A DNA stretch of 64,000 nucleotides, taken from assembly GCA_001698425.1 (NCBI GenBank), contig MBRE01000004.1:1-64000 (forward strand). Reading direction: 5' to 3'. The translations under genes were made by a program, and so were the position numbers. The DNA is from Oscillatoriales cyanobacterium USR001 (GTDB lineage: Bacteria > Cyanobacteriota > Cyanobacteriia > Cyanobacteriales > Microcoleaceae). Under the pieces are notes generated by a model. The model made no database searches. It was not told the origin of the DNA and worked only from the letters and a program-made list of their open reading frames with translations. This document shows positions 53,147-61,572 of the stretch, piece by piece; position 1 is the first letter of the stretch, and the number at the start of each line of letters is the position of its first letter.

Positions 53147-53626
53147 CTAGACTAAAGTCCCAGGATTTTCAGGGTATTTCTTATAACCTTTAACAATTAA
53201 CAGACAGTTGCGGTTGTCGGCAGTAGGGCGATAAGTTAGATCATCCGAGATGTCCCTCATCAATTTAAGTCCCCGACCGCCACCAGAATACATATCCACT
53301 TGGTCAGAAACCTCTCTGATTCTCTGTTCTAAATCAAAGGGAGGACCGCTATCCCAGACTCGAATTTCTAAGTGTTCTGAAAACAGAGCTACTTCAATGT
53401 CAATCGGAGTGTCCGGCGGTTTGCCTTTATGGGCATGGCGAACCGCATTAGTAAAACCCTCAGCTAAAGCTAATTGACATCTGAGCCAAACGCTGGTAGG
53501 AATTGGCGGCTGATGTAATTGTGCAAACCAAGACAAAACGGGGTCTAATTCATTCAGCCCTGAATTGACTTGAAGGTGAGCTTGGACTGGTACTGGCGAG
53601 TTGTCGGATTTTGTTAATTCAACCAC
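53147..53626 (-). CDS. RsbW-type anti-sigma factor / serine kinase (HATPase)
   Basis: The 159-residue GHKL kinase-like regulator binds a sigma factor or target and phosphorylates its antagonist. The N-box is LALAEGFTNAVRHAH near residue 55, the G1 box VWDSGPPFD near 98 and the G2 box GGGRGLKLMRDISDD near 122. There is no membrane helix or dimerisation/His box, which excludes a sensor kinase. With the SpoIIE-type phosphatase at 54011 and the STAS protein at 55201 it makes a complete partner-switching set, although the genes are on different strands. The sigma factor controlled is not in the window. Confidence 0.88.
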   Translation of the reverse strand: MVELTKSDNSPVPVQAHLQVNSGLNELDPVLSWFAQLHQPPIPTSVWLRCQLALAEGFTNAVRHAHKGKPPDTPIDIEVALFSEHLEIRVWDSGPPFDLEQRIREVSDQVDMYSGGGRGLKLMRDISDDLTYRPTADNRNCLLIVKGYKKYPENPGTLV

Positions 53627-54010
53627 GCTAAGCCACTAGAATTATAAGATGAAGTATGAAAATCCCCTGTTTTTAGACTGGGGAGGAAGGCAGTGGCAGG
53701 TTAAAACAAGCCAGCCATGACAAAGATCGATAATTTCTTTGGTCAAGCTCATGCTAACATTTTTAAGAAAGATAGAGATACAGCTAAACTTAAATTTAGC
53801 CGAGGTTGTAGGGAAGTTTTGATCCTCTCGATCGGGATTAGTGTTTTTAATCGTGGTTTTAACAAAGGTTAAAAATATTTGTTGAGAATTTTCGTGTATG
53901 CCGGACCGGGGATAGGTCAATAGACTATACTCAATTGTGGCAAGCGTGCTGAGTGAAGATATTGATTAACTACCCCCAGACCTTGAAAAATTTGTACTAC
54001 CCGATCTCCC
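53627..54010. other. Divergent intergenic region of the Rsb module
   Basis: These 384 bp lie between rsbW-like and rsbU-like genes. It contains an imperfect hairpin CCCC ... GGGG at 53664-53683. A 92-codon open frame on the minus strand lacks a ribosome site and protein-like character, so I do not call it. Both promoters should be here. Confidence 0.5.
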
Positions 54011-55144
54011 ATGTTTCAAATTCTGGTTATTGATGATGACACTGCGGTTCAAGAGTTACTGAGAAGAACCCTGAAAAAAGAGGGTTATGAGGTGACTGTA
54101 GCGAGTAATGGTGAAGAAGGTATTGCACAGGCTAAACATTTGTGTCCAGCGTTGATTATTTGCGATTGGATTATGCCTCGTCTGACGGGGATAGAGGTGT
54201 GCCGCCAAGTTAAGGCGAATCCAGATTTGTCAACTACTCAGTTTTTTTTGTTGACTTCGCTGGGATCGGTGGCTGATCGCGTTAAGGGGCTTGATGCTGG
54301 TGCGGATGATTTTATTTCTAAGCCGATCGAACTGAATGAGTTAAAGGCGAGAGTGCGGGCGGGGCTAAGGCTACACCAGTTGAGTCGGGATTTGCAAATT
54401 GCGAAAGAACTATTGGAGGCGGAGTTGGCGGAGGCGGCGGAGTATGTGCGATCGCTACTCCCTGATTCTTTCACCGAGCCGGTGAGTGTGGAGGCAAAGT
54501 TTATCCCTTCGAGACAGTTGGGTGGCGATTGTTTTGACTATTTTTGGTTGGATGCTGATTCTTTGGCGATTTATTTGTTGGATGTGGCGGGGCACGGTTT
54601 GAGGGCGGCGCTGCCTTCTGTGGCTGTTTTAAATTTGTTGCGATCGCGGGCGATCCCCAATATTAATTACCACCAGCCGAGCGATGTTTTGCGATCGCTC
54701 AATACTACTTTCCAGATGAGCTATCAAAACGATAAATATTTTACCATGTGGTATGGCGTTTACAACCGCTCGAAGCACCAGCTAGTCTATGCTAGTGCCG
54801 GTCATCCCCCAGCTTTACTCATATCCCCTGATGGCGGAACTACTAAAACAAAACGCTTAAAAACTCCCGGAATGCCTGTGGGGATGTTCCCAGATGCGGA
54901 ATATCTCGATAATTCCTGTGATATAGAAGCAGCAAGCACTCTTTACATTTTTAGTGATGGAGTTTACGAGATTCATCAGCCTGACGGTTCGATCTGGGGT
55001 TTGGATGCCTTTACCGACTTACTGACTGCTTATAACTCTCAAAGCTCTAACCAACTCGATCGAGTTTTGAAATATGTACAAGATTTAAACGCCAAAGCTG
55101 CTTTTGACGATGATTGGTCTTTGCTCAAAGTCAACTTTGGCTAA
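54011..55144 (+). CDS. Response regulator with SpoIIE/PP2C phosphatase output (RsbU type)
   Basis: This 377-residue regulator has a receiver domain at ~1-120. The acidic pocket is DDD near residue 8, the phospho-Asp is in IICDWIMPRLTG near 53, and the conserved Lys is in ISKPIEL. A short coiled coil (~125-150) is followed by a PPM/SpoIIE phosphatase (~155-375): FIPSRQLGGDCFDYF with metal Asp, LLDVAGHGLRAALP, YASAGHPPALL and ASTLYIFSDGVYEI. It would dephosphorylate the STAS antagonist when activated by an unknown histidine kinase. It is divergent from rsbW and convergent with the STAS gene. Confidence 0.93.
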   Translation: MFQILVIDDDTAVQELLRRTLKKEGYEVTVASNGEEGIAQAKHLCPALIICDWIMPRLTGIEVCRQVKANPDLSTTQFFLLTSLGSVADRVKGLDAGADDFISKPIELNELKARVRAGLRLHQLSRDLQIAKELLEAELAEAAEYVRSLLPDSFTEPVSVEAKFIPSRQLGGDCFDYFWLDADSLAIYLLDVAGHGLRAALPSVAVLNLLRSRAIPNINYHQPSDVLRSLNTTFQMSYQNDKYFTMWYGVYNRSKHQLVYASAGHPPALLISPDGGTTKTKRLKTPGMPVGMFPDAEYLDNSCDIEAASTLYIFSDGVYEIHQPDGSIWGLDAFTDLLTAYNSQSSNQLDRVLKYVQDLNAKAAFDDDWSLLKVNFG

Positions 55145-55200
55145 TTTCGATCTATATCAATATCTGGAAGAGATTTGGAATAGGCGATCTTCCAAAAATC

Positions 55201-55524
55201 TTAGGTAGAGGCAAGTTTGTTATTAAAGGCTTCACGAGTAGGAAATATCTCGAAAACCCGATCCATGCTGGTGAGTTCAAACAAGATTCTGATTTGCTCG
55301 TTAATGGCACAAACTACGAGTTGACTGCCGGCAGCGCGGACTGTTTTGAGCGCCAAGACTAAAGCGCCTAAACCGGAGCTATCCATAAATGTTACATCTT
55401 GGAAGTCGATCAATACCACATCAGCGCCCGCTTCCACTAGATCGCTAATTTCTTGGCGGAAGTGACCGGCTTTTGTACCATCTAAAATGCCGGAGGGTTG
55501 AATAATTTTAACTACATGACTCAT
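55201..55524 (-). CDS. STAS-domain anti-sigma factor antagonist (RsbV/SpoIIAA type)
   Basis: The 107-residue single-domain protein reads IDFQDVTFMDSSGLGALVLA, with the phosphorylatable Ser in DSSG near residue 58, and IRILFELTSMDRVFEIF at the C-terminus. When unphosphorylated, such proteins sequester the RsbW kinase and free its target. It converges with the phosphatase gene, 56 bp between stops. In the 234-bp gap upstream (55525-55758) I see no further gene; a TAGTATAGT stretch near 55595 might be promoter sequence. Confidence 0.92.
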   Translation of the reverse strand: MSHVVKIIQPSGILDGTKAGHFRQEISDLVEAGADVVLIDFQDVTFMDSSGLGALVLALKTVRAAGSQLVVCAINEQIRILFELTSMDRVFEIFPTREAFNNKLAST

Positions 55525-55758
55525 AAAAAAATACCTGGAAACCCTGTAGCTTTAACTCAGGGAAGAAAGGACAAAAGGGGTTTAACCTTCTAGTATAGTT
55601 GAACTTAATCAATACTATGGTGTTGGGGTTAATTTGTCTGCGTACTTTTGTGATGTACTTTCAACGGCAGAATTACCCCTTCAAACATTTTGCCTGCGAT
55701 CGCATAGTGTTTGTTACCGAAGTAGCCCTAATTCTATCAAGTTTAGGAAACTTTTTAG

Positions 55759-56391
55759 TTAATTCGGACTAACTTTAACGCGGTGAAGGAGTTTTTCTCC
55801 TTGCCGATAGCCATTGTAACGTACTTTGACTAAATCTCCCGGCTGGGCTGTTCCTTCGATTAGCTGATGAATTTGTGGGTTGTAAGGAATAGATGCACCA
55901 ACAGTGGCGATCGCTTCTACTCCCCACGCCTCTAATAATTTTTCCACTGGCCGCACCAAGGGCAACAATTTCATAGCGGACAATTGGGGATTTGCTTGAG
56001 CTTTATTTGCCGCCGTTGGCCATTGTAGCATCCAAGATTCCAAAATTTGTAATGCTTGCTGTTGAAATTCCGCCATTAAAGTTTCTCGCTGTTGCTGCAT
56101 TTGAGTTTGTAGGTGGCGATATTCCTTTTCTATTGCTGATGGTGACTTGGAGGACAATTCTATAGAATCAGGAGCAAAAATTGCTAAAAGTTCAGCGAGA
56201 GAAATTTGTAAAGCTTGACTAATTTTAATTAGGGTATCGGCTCGTGTTTGCAATGCTAAACCACGCCGCAACCGAATTAAATCAAGTTCGGAAACGCCCG
56301 CTTTCTGACTCAATGCTTTTAAATTAGAAAGCCCTGCCTGTGCCATCAGCTTTTCTAAATCAAGAGTATAATCGAGATTTTTAACGCTCAT
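55759..56391 (-). CDS. HTH (XRE-like) protein fused to a GrpE-like C-terminal domain
   Basis: The protein has 210 residues. An N-terminal helix-turn-helix (~10-70) reads LKALSQKAGVSELDLIRLRR and LIKISQALQISLAELLAIF. A coiled coil (~85-120; EKEYRHLQTQMQQQRETLMA) follows. The C-terminal domain (~145-205) reads LEAWGVEAIATVGASIPYNP then PGDLVKVRYNGYRQGEKLL, the pattern of the GrpE beta-domain that contacts DnaK. Classical GrpE has a longer helix and no HTH. Function as a DNA-binding or co-chaperone factor is inferred. It lies 20 bp downstream of a protein of unknown function and is probably co-transcribed with it. Confidence 0.75.
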   Translation of the reverse strand: MSVKNLDYTLDLEKLMAQAGLSNLKALSQKAGVSELDLIRLRRGLALQTRADTLIKISQALQISLAELLAIFAPDSIELSSKSPSAIEKEYRHLQTQMQQQRETLMAEFQQQALQILESWMLQWPTAANKAQANPQLSAMKLLPLVRPVEKLLEAWGVEAIATVGASIPYNPQIHQLIEGTAQPGDLVKVRYNGYRQGEKLLHRVKVSPN

Positions 56392-56411
56392 TTATTGCCC
56401 CCATTTTTACT

Positions 56412-56987
56412 CTAATCAGGAAATGCAAATCCACTTCGCGGATCGCGGATATACAAACCAAGAACGATCGAATCCATCACAGTATCCCATACAGGAGTCA
56501 TACGTTCTGCTTGATCTACCCAAAATTCAAAAGTAATTAGACATTGAACTCCAGAACCTAATCCAATACAAATTCGAGAATAAGCTTCGCGATTTTCTAT
56601 GGGATCGATAAATTTGATTTGCGTCCAAACAATCCGAGCAGTTTGGCGTTTCAATTGAATAATCTCACCTTTCTCAATGGGGTTTCGTTCATCATCTTTA
56701 ACCACTTGTCTTAATAGCGGAACTAGCGGAAATTCTGGCCAATTTCCAGGGGGAAGTAAATTAAAAGAAGATTCTAAACGAGCATCATCATTGGGTGGTT
56801 TTTTATCCAAGAAACGGAAGGATTTATCATCAGGTTCAAAATACCAATCACCAGGGACATCGAAGCGTAAAGCACCTCGTCCCGCTACAAATATCCGATT
56901 TCCTGGTGCTGACTTCCAGTTGTGATCTGGTTTGAGTTCTAGGGTTTCCTTGAGCCATTGAACTTTTTTGTTTTTCCCTTTAGACAT
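56412..56987 (-). CDS. Conserved-looking hypothetical protein, soluble
   Basis: From the ATG at 56987 (MSKGKNKKVQWLKETLELK; Shine-Dalgarno AAGGTGG) the product has 191 residues. A GTG three codons earlier is in frame but less likely. The body is beta-rich (FDVPGDWYFEPDDKSFRFLD, TARIVWTQIKFIDP, WDTVMDSIVLGLYIRDPR), with no membrane helix or signal. The pattern of a repeated beta domain with Trp ends resembles immunity- or PsbP-like folds, but I cannot place it. It lies 56 bp downstream of the ABC-F gene and 20 bp upstream of the HTH-GrpE gene, so these may form one transcript. Confidence 0.75.
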   Translation of the reverse strand: MSKGKNKKVQWLKETLELKPDHNWKSAPGNRIFVAGRGALRFDVPGDWYFEPDDKSFRFLDKKPPNDDARLESSFNLLPPGNWPEFPLVPLLRQVVKDDERNPIEKGEIIQLKRQTARIVWTQIKFIDPIENREAYSRICIGLGSGVQCLITFEFWVDQAERMTPVWDTVMDSIVLGLYIRDPRSGFAFPD

Positions 56988-57052
56988 AGCGGCCACCTTT
57001 TTGACTTTTTTCCTATTATCTCTTATTTTTCTCTAATTGTTAAGTCGGAGTG

Positions 57053-58975
57053 CTAATTTACTCTTTCTGCTAGTTCTAACCAACGTTCAGTTCCCGCCTC
57101 AATTGCTTGAGTCAGTTCTGCTAAACGATTTGATAGTTTTTGTACCTGGGTGAAACCACCAGGAGGATTGTGATAAAGCACTTTTTCAATTTCTGCTTTT
57201 TCAGCTTCCATCTGGGGAATTTCTATTTCTAGTTTTTCATATTCACGCTTTTCTTTAAAAGAAAGTTTACCATTTTTGGCAGTATTTGTCAATGGAGTAA
57301 GCGAAGTTTCTGGTTTGGGTGGGGAATTTTTAAGTTGAGAGGCTAAACGTTTAGCTTCCGTTTCTTCTTCCTGCTTTTTATAATCTAAATAGATTGAATA
57401 ATTGCCGGGATAAAGGCGTAGAGTTCCCCCTGGTTCAAAGGCAAAAACCATGTCGATTGTGCGATCGAGAAAATAGCGATCGTGGGACACGACTATTACA
57501 CAACCATTAAAATCTTCGAGATAGTCTTCTAACACTGCTAAAGTTTGCACATCTAAGTCATTAGTCGGTTCATCTAAAATGAGTAAATTTGGCGCGCTCA
57601 TTAACACCCGCAAGAGAAATAGTCGCCGTCTTTCACCCCCAGAAAGTTTGTGAATTGGGGCGTATTGTTGATTGGGTTCAAACAAAAATCGCTCTAACAT
57701 TTGAGAAGCAGTAATAATACTACCATCAGCGGTTGTCACTAATTCAGCTACACTTTTAAGATATTCAATAACTCGTTGATTTTCATTCATCAACAAATCT
57801 TCAGAGTGTTGATCGAAATAGCCAATATGGATAGTAGAACCAATTTCTACGGTTCCGCTATCTGGCTGAATGCGTCCGGTGATAATGTCCATTAGGGTAG
57901 ATTTTCCAGCACCGTTACTACCAATAATACCGATGCGATCTTCAGGAGTGAAATTGTAGGTAAAGTCTTTAATGAGGATGCGATCGCCGTAGGATTTACA
58001 GATATTTGTAAGTTCTACTACTTTCTTACCAATCCGACGACCGGCGGTAGAAATATCGACTTTTCCCTGAGCTTTTTTAAACTCCTGTTCCTGCATTTCC
58101 CGAATGCGATCGATGCGAGCTTTTTGCTTAGTGCTCCGCGCTTTTGGCCCTTTTTTTAACCATTCCAATTCTCGCCGCAATACGCCTTTATATTTATGTT
58201 GGGTACTACTAGCTGATTCTTCGGCGGCGGCTTTTTTTTCTAAGTAGTAAGCATAGTTACCAGAATAAGCGTAAAGATCGGCGCGATCGATTTCTAAAAT
58301 ACGATTAGTTACCCGATCCAAAAAATAGCGATCGTGAGTAATTAGTAACAATGCACCTCGATAACGATTCAAATAGTTTTGTAACCACTCAACAGAAAGT
58401 GCATCAAGGTGATTAGTAGGTTCATCCATTAATAATACATCGGGTTCTGATAGCAAAGCCGTTGCGAGAGCTATTCGCTTGCGATAGCCACCAGAAAGGT
58501 CGCTAATTTTGGCTTCAAAATCATTAATTCCTAATTTACTGAGAATAAGTTTAGCATTAGTTTCAAGTTCCAAAGCACCGAGTTCTTCCATCCTTTGAAA
58601 AACGACTGAAAGACGCGCCATAAGTTTTTCCGTATCCCCATGTCCATGAGTTAATTTATCAGAAATTTCCTCATATTCGCGGACAAGCGCCATTTTTTCG
58701 CCACTATCAGCAAAGATTTGTTCTAATACGGTATAGTTTTCGTTTAAATCAGGTTGTTGAGGTAAATAGGCAATTTTTGCGCCGGAATTAACCCAGATTT
58801 CGCCGCTATCAATGGGTTCTAATCCAGCGATCATTTTGAGCAATGTAGATTTCCCGGAACCATTTGTGCCAATGAGCCCGACTTTATCGCCTTCATCGAG
58901 GCTAAAGGAGGCATCTTTGAGGATTTCTTTGATGCCGAAGTCTTTTTTAAGCGATCGCAGTGTAAAGAGTGTCAT
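57053..58975 (-). CDS. ABC-F family ATPase (Uup/EttA-like)
   Basis: The 640-residue cytoplasmic protein has two ATP-binding cassettes and no membrane domain; ABC-F proteins act on ribosomes as translation or antibiotic-protection factors. Cassette 1 has GTNGSGKSTLLKMIAG near 36 and LSGGYRKRIALA with MDEPTNHLDA. Cassette 2 has GSNGAGKSTLMDIITG near 348 and LSGGERRRLFLL with LDEPTNDLDV. Between them lies the interdomain linker with a basic segment (ELEWLKKGPKARSTKQKARI) typical of Uup. A C-terminal coiled coil (~560-640) resembles the Uup DNA-binding end. Which ABC-F subtype it is cannot be settled by eye. Confidence 0.92.
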   Translation of the reverse strand: MTLFTLRSLKKDFGIKEILKDASFSLDEGDKVGLIGTNGSGKSTLLKMIAGLEPIDSGEIWVNSGAKIAYLPQQPDLNENYTVLEQIFADSGEKMALVREYEEISDKLTHGHGDTEKLMARLSVVFQRMEELGALELETNAKLILSKLGINDFEAKISDLSGGYRKRIALATALLSEPDVLLMDEPTNHLDALSVEWLQNYLNRYRGALLLITHDRYFLDRVTNRILEIDRADLYAYSGNYAYYLEKKAAAEESASSTQHKYKGVLRRELEWLKKGPKARSTKQKARIDRIREMQEQEFKKAQGKVDISTAGRRIGKKVVELTNICKSYGDRILIKDFTYNFTPEDRIGIIGSNGAGKSTLMDIITGRIQPDSGTVEIGSTIHIGYFDQHSEDLLMNENQRVIEYLKSVAELVTTADGSIITASQMLERFLFEPNQQYAPIHKLSGGERRRLFLLRVLMSAPNLLILDEPTNDLDVQTLAVLEDYLEDFNGCVIVVSHDRYFLDRTIDMVFAFEPGGTLRLYPGNYSIYLDYKKQEEETEAKRLASQLKNSPPKPETSLTPLTNTAKNGKLSFKEKREYEKLEIEIPQMEAEKAEIEKVLYHNPPGGFTQVQKLSNRLAELTQAIEAGTERWLELAERVN

Positions 58976-59111
58976 AAGTACAGGGTATCTATCAGTTATC
59001 TATTTTAACGCTGTTTTGGTATAGAATGTAAGATTGTGTTAGGGAGAGTGGGAAAGTGAGTGAGGATTGACATATTAAGGATTTTACGGTAAGTTAGAGG
59101 AATAATGGTTG

Positions 59112-59142
59112 TTAATACTGCAAGTATAGTATAATTAATACT
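59112..59142 (+). promoter_or_regulatory. Putative promoter/operator of the DUF433-DUF5615 pair
   Basis: A perfect TATAAT (59130-59135) is bracketed by two direct TTAATACT octamers (59112-59119 and 59135-59142), the second followed by an A-run 10 bp before the ATG. Symmetry AGTAT ... ATACT (59123-59142) overlaps the -10. The arrangement fits an autoregulated toxin-antitoxin operator; no -35 is clear. Confidence 0.4.
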
Positions 59143-59151
59143 AAAAAAATA

Positions 59152-59484
59152 ATGCTACTTGTTCCTACCGCCGATCCAATTCCCCTTGTAACTGAAAAAA
59201 ATGGTGCTGTTCGTATCAGCAAAACCCGCGTCACCTTAGATACAGTTGTGACAGCTTTTCTTGAGGGATCTTCAGCAGAAGAAATTAAGGATCAATACCC
59301 ATCACTGCAATTGTCTGACATTTATTGTGTAATTGGCTATTACTTACGACATCAAACCGAAGTTGATGCCTATCTTCTAGTCCGTCAACAGCTTGCGTCA
59401 GAAGTTCGACAGGAAGCAGAAAGGCGTTTTAATCCTATTGGAGTACGCGATCGCCTATTAGCAAGGCGCAATATTAATAGGTAA
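59152..59484 (+). CDS. DUF433 family protein, likely antitoxin
   Basis: The 110-residue protein has the DUF433 core VRISKTRVTLDTVVTAFLEG (~18-37), EEIKDQYPSLQLSDIYCVIG and YYLRHQTEVDAYL. It is a winged/HTH-like fold found as the upstream partner of DUF5615 PIN-like genes. It likely binds DNA and neutralises the next gene product; this is family knowledge plus context. It ends 7 bp before the next gene, so the two form an operon. Confidence 0.85.
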   Translation: MLLVPTADPIPLVTEKNGAVRISKTRVTLDTVVTAFLEGSSAEEIKDQYPSLQLSDIYCVIGYYLRHQTEVDAYLLVRQQLASEVRQEAERRFNPIGVRDRLLARRNINR

Positions 59485-59491
59485 ACTAATT

Positions 59492-59845
59492 ATGTTGCGA
59501 TTTTTAGCTGATGAGAACTTCAATAATCAAATTATTCGTGGTATTCTGCGCCGTAAATCTGATGTAGATATTGTTCGTGTTCAGGATGTTGGTTTGATTG
59601 AAGCAGACGATCCAACTGTCTTGGAATGGGCGGCACAAAACAGGCGTGTGGTTTTAACTCACGATGTAGCAACGATGATCGCTTTTGCCTATAACCGAAT
59701 AGAAACAGGGTTGCCAATGCCTGGATTATTTGAGGTTAGTCGCCGTGTCAATATTGGTTTAGCGATCGAGGAAATCTTGCTGCTAGATGAATGTAGTTTT
59801 GAAGGAGAATGGGAAGGACAAGTAAGATTTTTACCCCTCCGTTAA
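59492..59845 (+). CDS. DUF5615 PIN-like protein, likely toxin
   Basis: The 117-residue protein starts MLRFLADENFNNQIIRGI with the first PIN acidic residues (DEN), has VRVQDVGLIEADDPTVLEWA and VVLTHDVATM, giving the acidic triad typical of Mut7-C/PIN-like RNases. Such proteins paired with DUF433 are predicted toxins. The ATG follows the DUF433 stop by 7 bp. The genes look intact. There is no other gene between this and the convergent ftsW. Confidence 0.85.
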   Translation: MLRFLADENFNNQIIRGILRRKSDVDIVRVQDVGLIEADDPTVLEWAAQNRRVVLTHDVATMIAFAYNRIETGLPMPGLFEVSRRVNIGLAIEEILLLDECSFEGEWEGQVRFLPLR

Positions 59846-59967
59846 CATTAGTAGCATTATCAGTCGCCATTACTTGAATAAGCTAACAAAGCGATCGCAT
59901 CCGAATTATTCACCTCCCTTATCTCCCTCTGTGTTCTCTGCGTTCTCTGTGGTTAAATCATACCGAA

Positions 59968-61179
59968 TCAATTCTCACCCTTACCACCCTTTAATCTTCT
60001 CGATCTTCCCCCCATTCTTCGTCCATCCAAAGACACAACCTCAGCCTCAGAACTCTCCCTCGCCACCCGAATTAACAACCCCGCCAACACCAAACTCGCC
60101 ACCATCGAACTACCCCCATAACTAAACAATGGTAGCGGCAAACCCGTAGTCGGCAAAACCCCCGTCGCCACCCCAATATTCAAAAAAGATTGACCAACCA
60201 TCACCACCATCACCCCAATCGCCACTAACCGATATTCAACATTTCTAGCCTTCAGCGCCACCAACAAAGCCAAAGTCCCATAGGCCCCCAACAAAAGTAA
60301 AAACAACAAACTCCCCACCAATCCAAATTCCTCAGCATAAACAGCAAAAATAAAATCACTATACTGAATCGGCAAATAAAATAACTTTTGCTGCGACATT
60401 CCCAAACCCGTACCCCAAAAACCCCCAGAGCCCACTGCTAAAAGACTTTGAATCAACTGATAACCATCTTGCAAAGGGTCAGCCCAAGGATTCAAAAAAG
60501 ACATAATCCGGCGGCGTTGATACTCTTTAATACTAACACTTAAAACAGCTAAAAATAGACCACCAAATGCCGTTGCACCCAATTGAATATAAGGCAATCC
60601 GGCCGCCAAAGCCACCAACCACAAAGTCATCCCACAAAGGGCAGTTGTACTCAAATTTGGCTGTAACAAAATCCCTAACAAAACTGCCCCAAAAATCCCC
60701 AACCACATCAAGCGCAATCGGTTATTTAATTGTTGCCAATTACCAAAAACCCGCGCACTTTGTAGCACTAAAAAGGGTTTAATCAATTCTGAAGGTTGAA
60801 TAATTGGCACTGGTCCGAGAGATATCCAACGAGTAGCACCATTAATTGTAGTTCCCAATCCGGGAACTAAGGTTAATAACAGCAAACCTAGTAGTAAGAA
60901 TATGCCCCACTTTGCAATTCCCAGAAAGTAGCGTACCGAAGAGTAAACAATTATATTAAAAGCTACTAATCCAACTGCAACTGCAATTAATTGCCTTTTA
61001 AAATAATAGAGTCCATCGCCAAAATCAGCATTCGCGATCGGATAAGATGCAGAAAATAAGACTACTAAGCCTACAAATAGCCACAGGAAAGTCAGCCACC
61101 GTAACAGGCGGGCCTCCACAGACCATTCCTTTACTCCAGAGTCGAAAAACGGAATCAGTCGTCGGATATTAGTAGCCAT
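59968..61179 (-). CDS. ftsW: FtsW/RodA/SpoVE family peptidoglycan glycosyltransferase
   Basis: The 403-residue SEDS membrane protein polymerises lipid II at the division site or side wall. About ten helices are visible. Conserved elements are NGATRWISLGPVPIIQPSELIK (split loop with the catalytic-region residues, ~113-134), LQPNLSTTALCG near 175, LNPWADPLQDGYQLIQSLLA near 230 and the C-terminal PLPLFSYGGSSM near 355. The NPW-D-P-x-x-x-GYQ and QP-N motifs indicate FtsW rather than a transporter, though RodA is not excluded by eye. Its basic cytoplasmic tail (RRMGGRSRRLKGG) is not conserved. Heptamer repeats lie directly upstream of its ATG. Confidence 0.88.
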   Translation of the reverse strand: MATNIRRLIPFFDSGVKEWSVEARLLRWLTFLWLFVGLVVLFSASYPIANADFGDGLYYFKRQLIAVAVGLVAFNIIVYSSVRYFLGIAKWGIFLLLGLLLLTLVPGLGTTINGATRWISLGPVPIIQPSELIKPFLVLQSARVFGNWQQLNNRLRLMWLGIFGAVLLGILLQPNLSTTALCGMTLWLVALAAGLPYIQLGATAFGGLFLAVLSVSIKEYQRRRIMSFLNPWADPLQDGYQLIQSLLAVGSGGFWGTGLGMSQQKLFYLPIQYSDFIFAVYAEEFGLVGSLLFLLLLGAYGTLALLVALKARNVEYRLVAIGVMVVMVGQSFLNIGVATGVLPTTGLPLPLFSYGGSSMVASLVLAGLLIRVARESSEAEVVSLDGRRMGGRSRRLKGGKGEN

Positions 61180-61182
61180 AAT

Positions 61183-61306
61183 TTGTTATTTGTTATTTGT
61201 TATTTGTTATTTGTTATTTGTTATTTGTTATTTGTTATTTGTTATTTGTTAACTGTTAACTGTTAACTGTTAACTGTTAACTGTTTGCTTCTTCCTTCTT
61301 CCTTCT
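61183..61306. repeat. Heptamer array switching TTATTTG, TTAACTG, CTTCCTT
   Basis: About ten TTATTTG units are followed by five TTAACTG units and then two or three CTTCCTT units, without interruption of the 7-bp period at the first junction. It lies between the ftsW start codon (4 bp away) and the apcC terminator, so ftsW transcription must start in or beyond it. Confidence 0.92.
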
Positions 61307-61310
61307 CAAC

Positions 61311-61336
61311 AAAAAAGAGGCCGAATACGACCTCTT
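61311..61336 (-). terminator. Rho-independent terminator of apcABC
   Basis: The arms AAGAGG (61331-61336 read on minus) and CCTCTT (61315-61320) enclose a 10-base loop and are followed by a run of six T on the minus strand. It lies 33 bp after the apcC stop. Confidence 0.85.
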
Positions 61337-61368
61337 GCTAATACATCAAGTTAATATGCTTAAAAATT

Positions 61369-61572
61369 TTAAAGCAAACCTGTATTAGCACCGGGCTTAC
61401 CAGTAGCGAGTTGTACCTTGATAATTTTCCCACCCATTTTCATAATCCGTTGTTGTTCCCGGAACCAATTGTCATAGGGAACTAACTTTGTAAAATAAGT
61501 ATTTTGCAATTCCCGCTGAGTACGAATGCGAGTTTGGCTAGGCACGCAAGCAGTCACTTTAAACATTCTCAT
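61369..61572 (-). CDS. apcC: Phycobilisome core linker ApcC (L_C 7.8)
   Basis: The 67-residue basic protein caps allophycocyanin cylinders of the core. MRMFKVTACVPSQTRIRTQR and NTYFTKLVPYDNWFREQQRI are diagnostic of the CpcD/ApcC family. AGAGGAGAAA precedes the ATG at good spacing. It is the third gene of apcABC, but the 389-bp gap after apcB is long. Confidence 0.98.
   Translation of the reverse strand: MRMFKVTACVPSQTRIRTQRELQNTYFTKLVPYDNWFREQQRIMKMGGKIIKVQLATGKPGANTGLL

Noticed and set aside
53642-53920. 92-codon minus-strand frame between the rsbW-like and rsbU-like genes
   Set aside because: It has no ribosome site, mixed composition without motifs, and overlaps a hairpin; not convincing as a gene.
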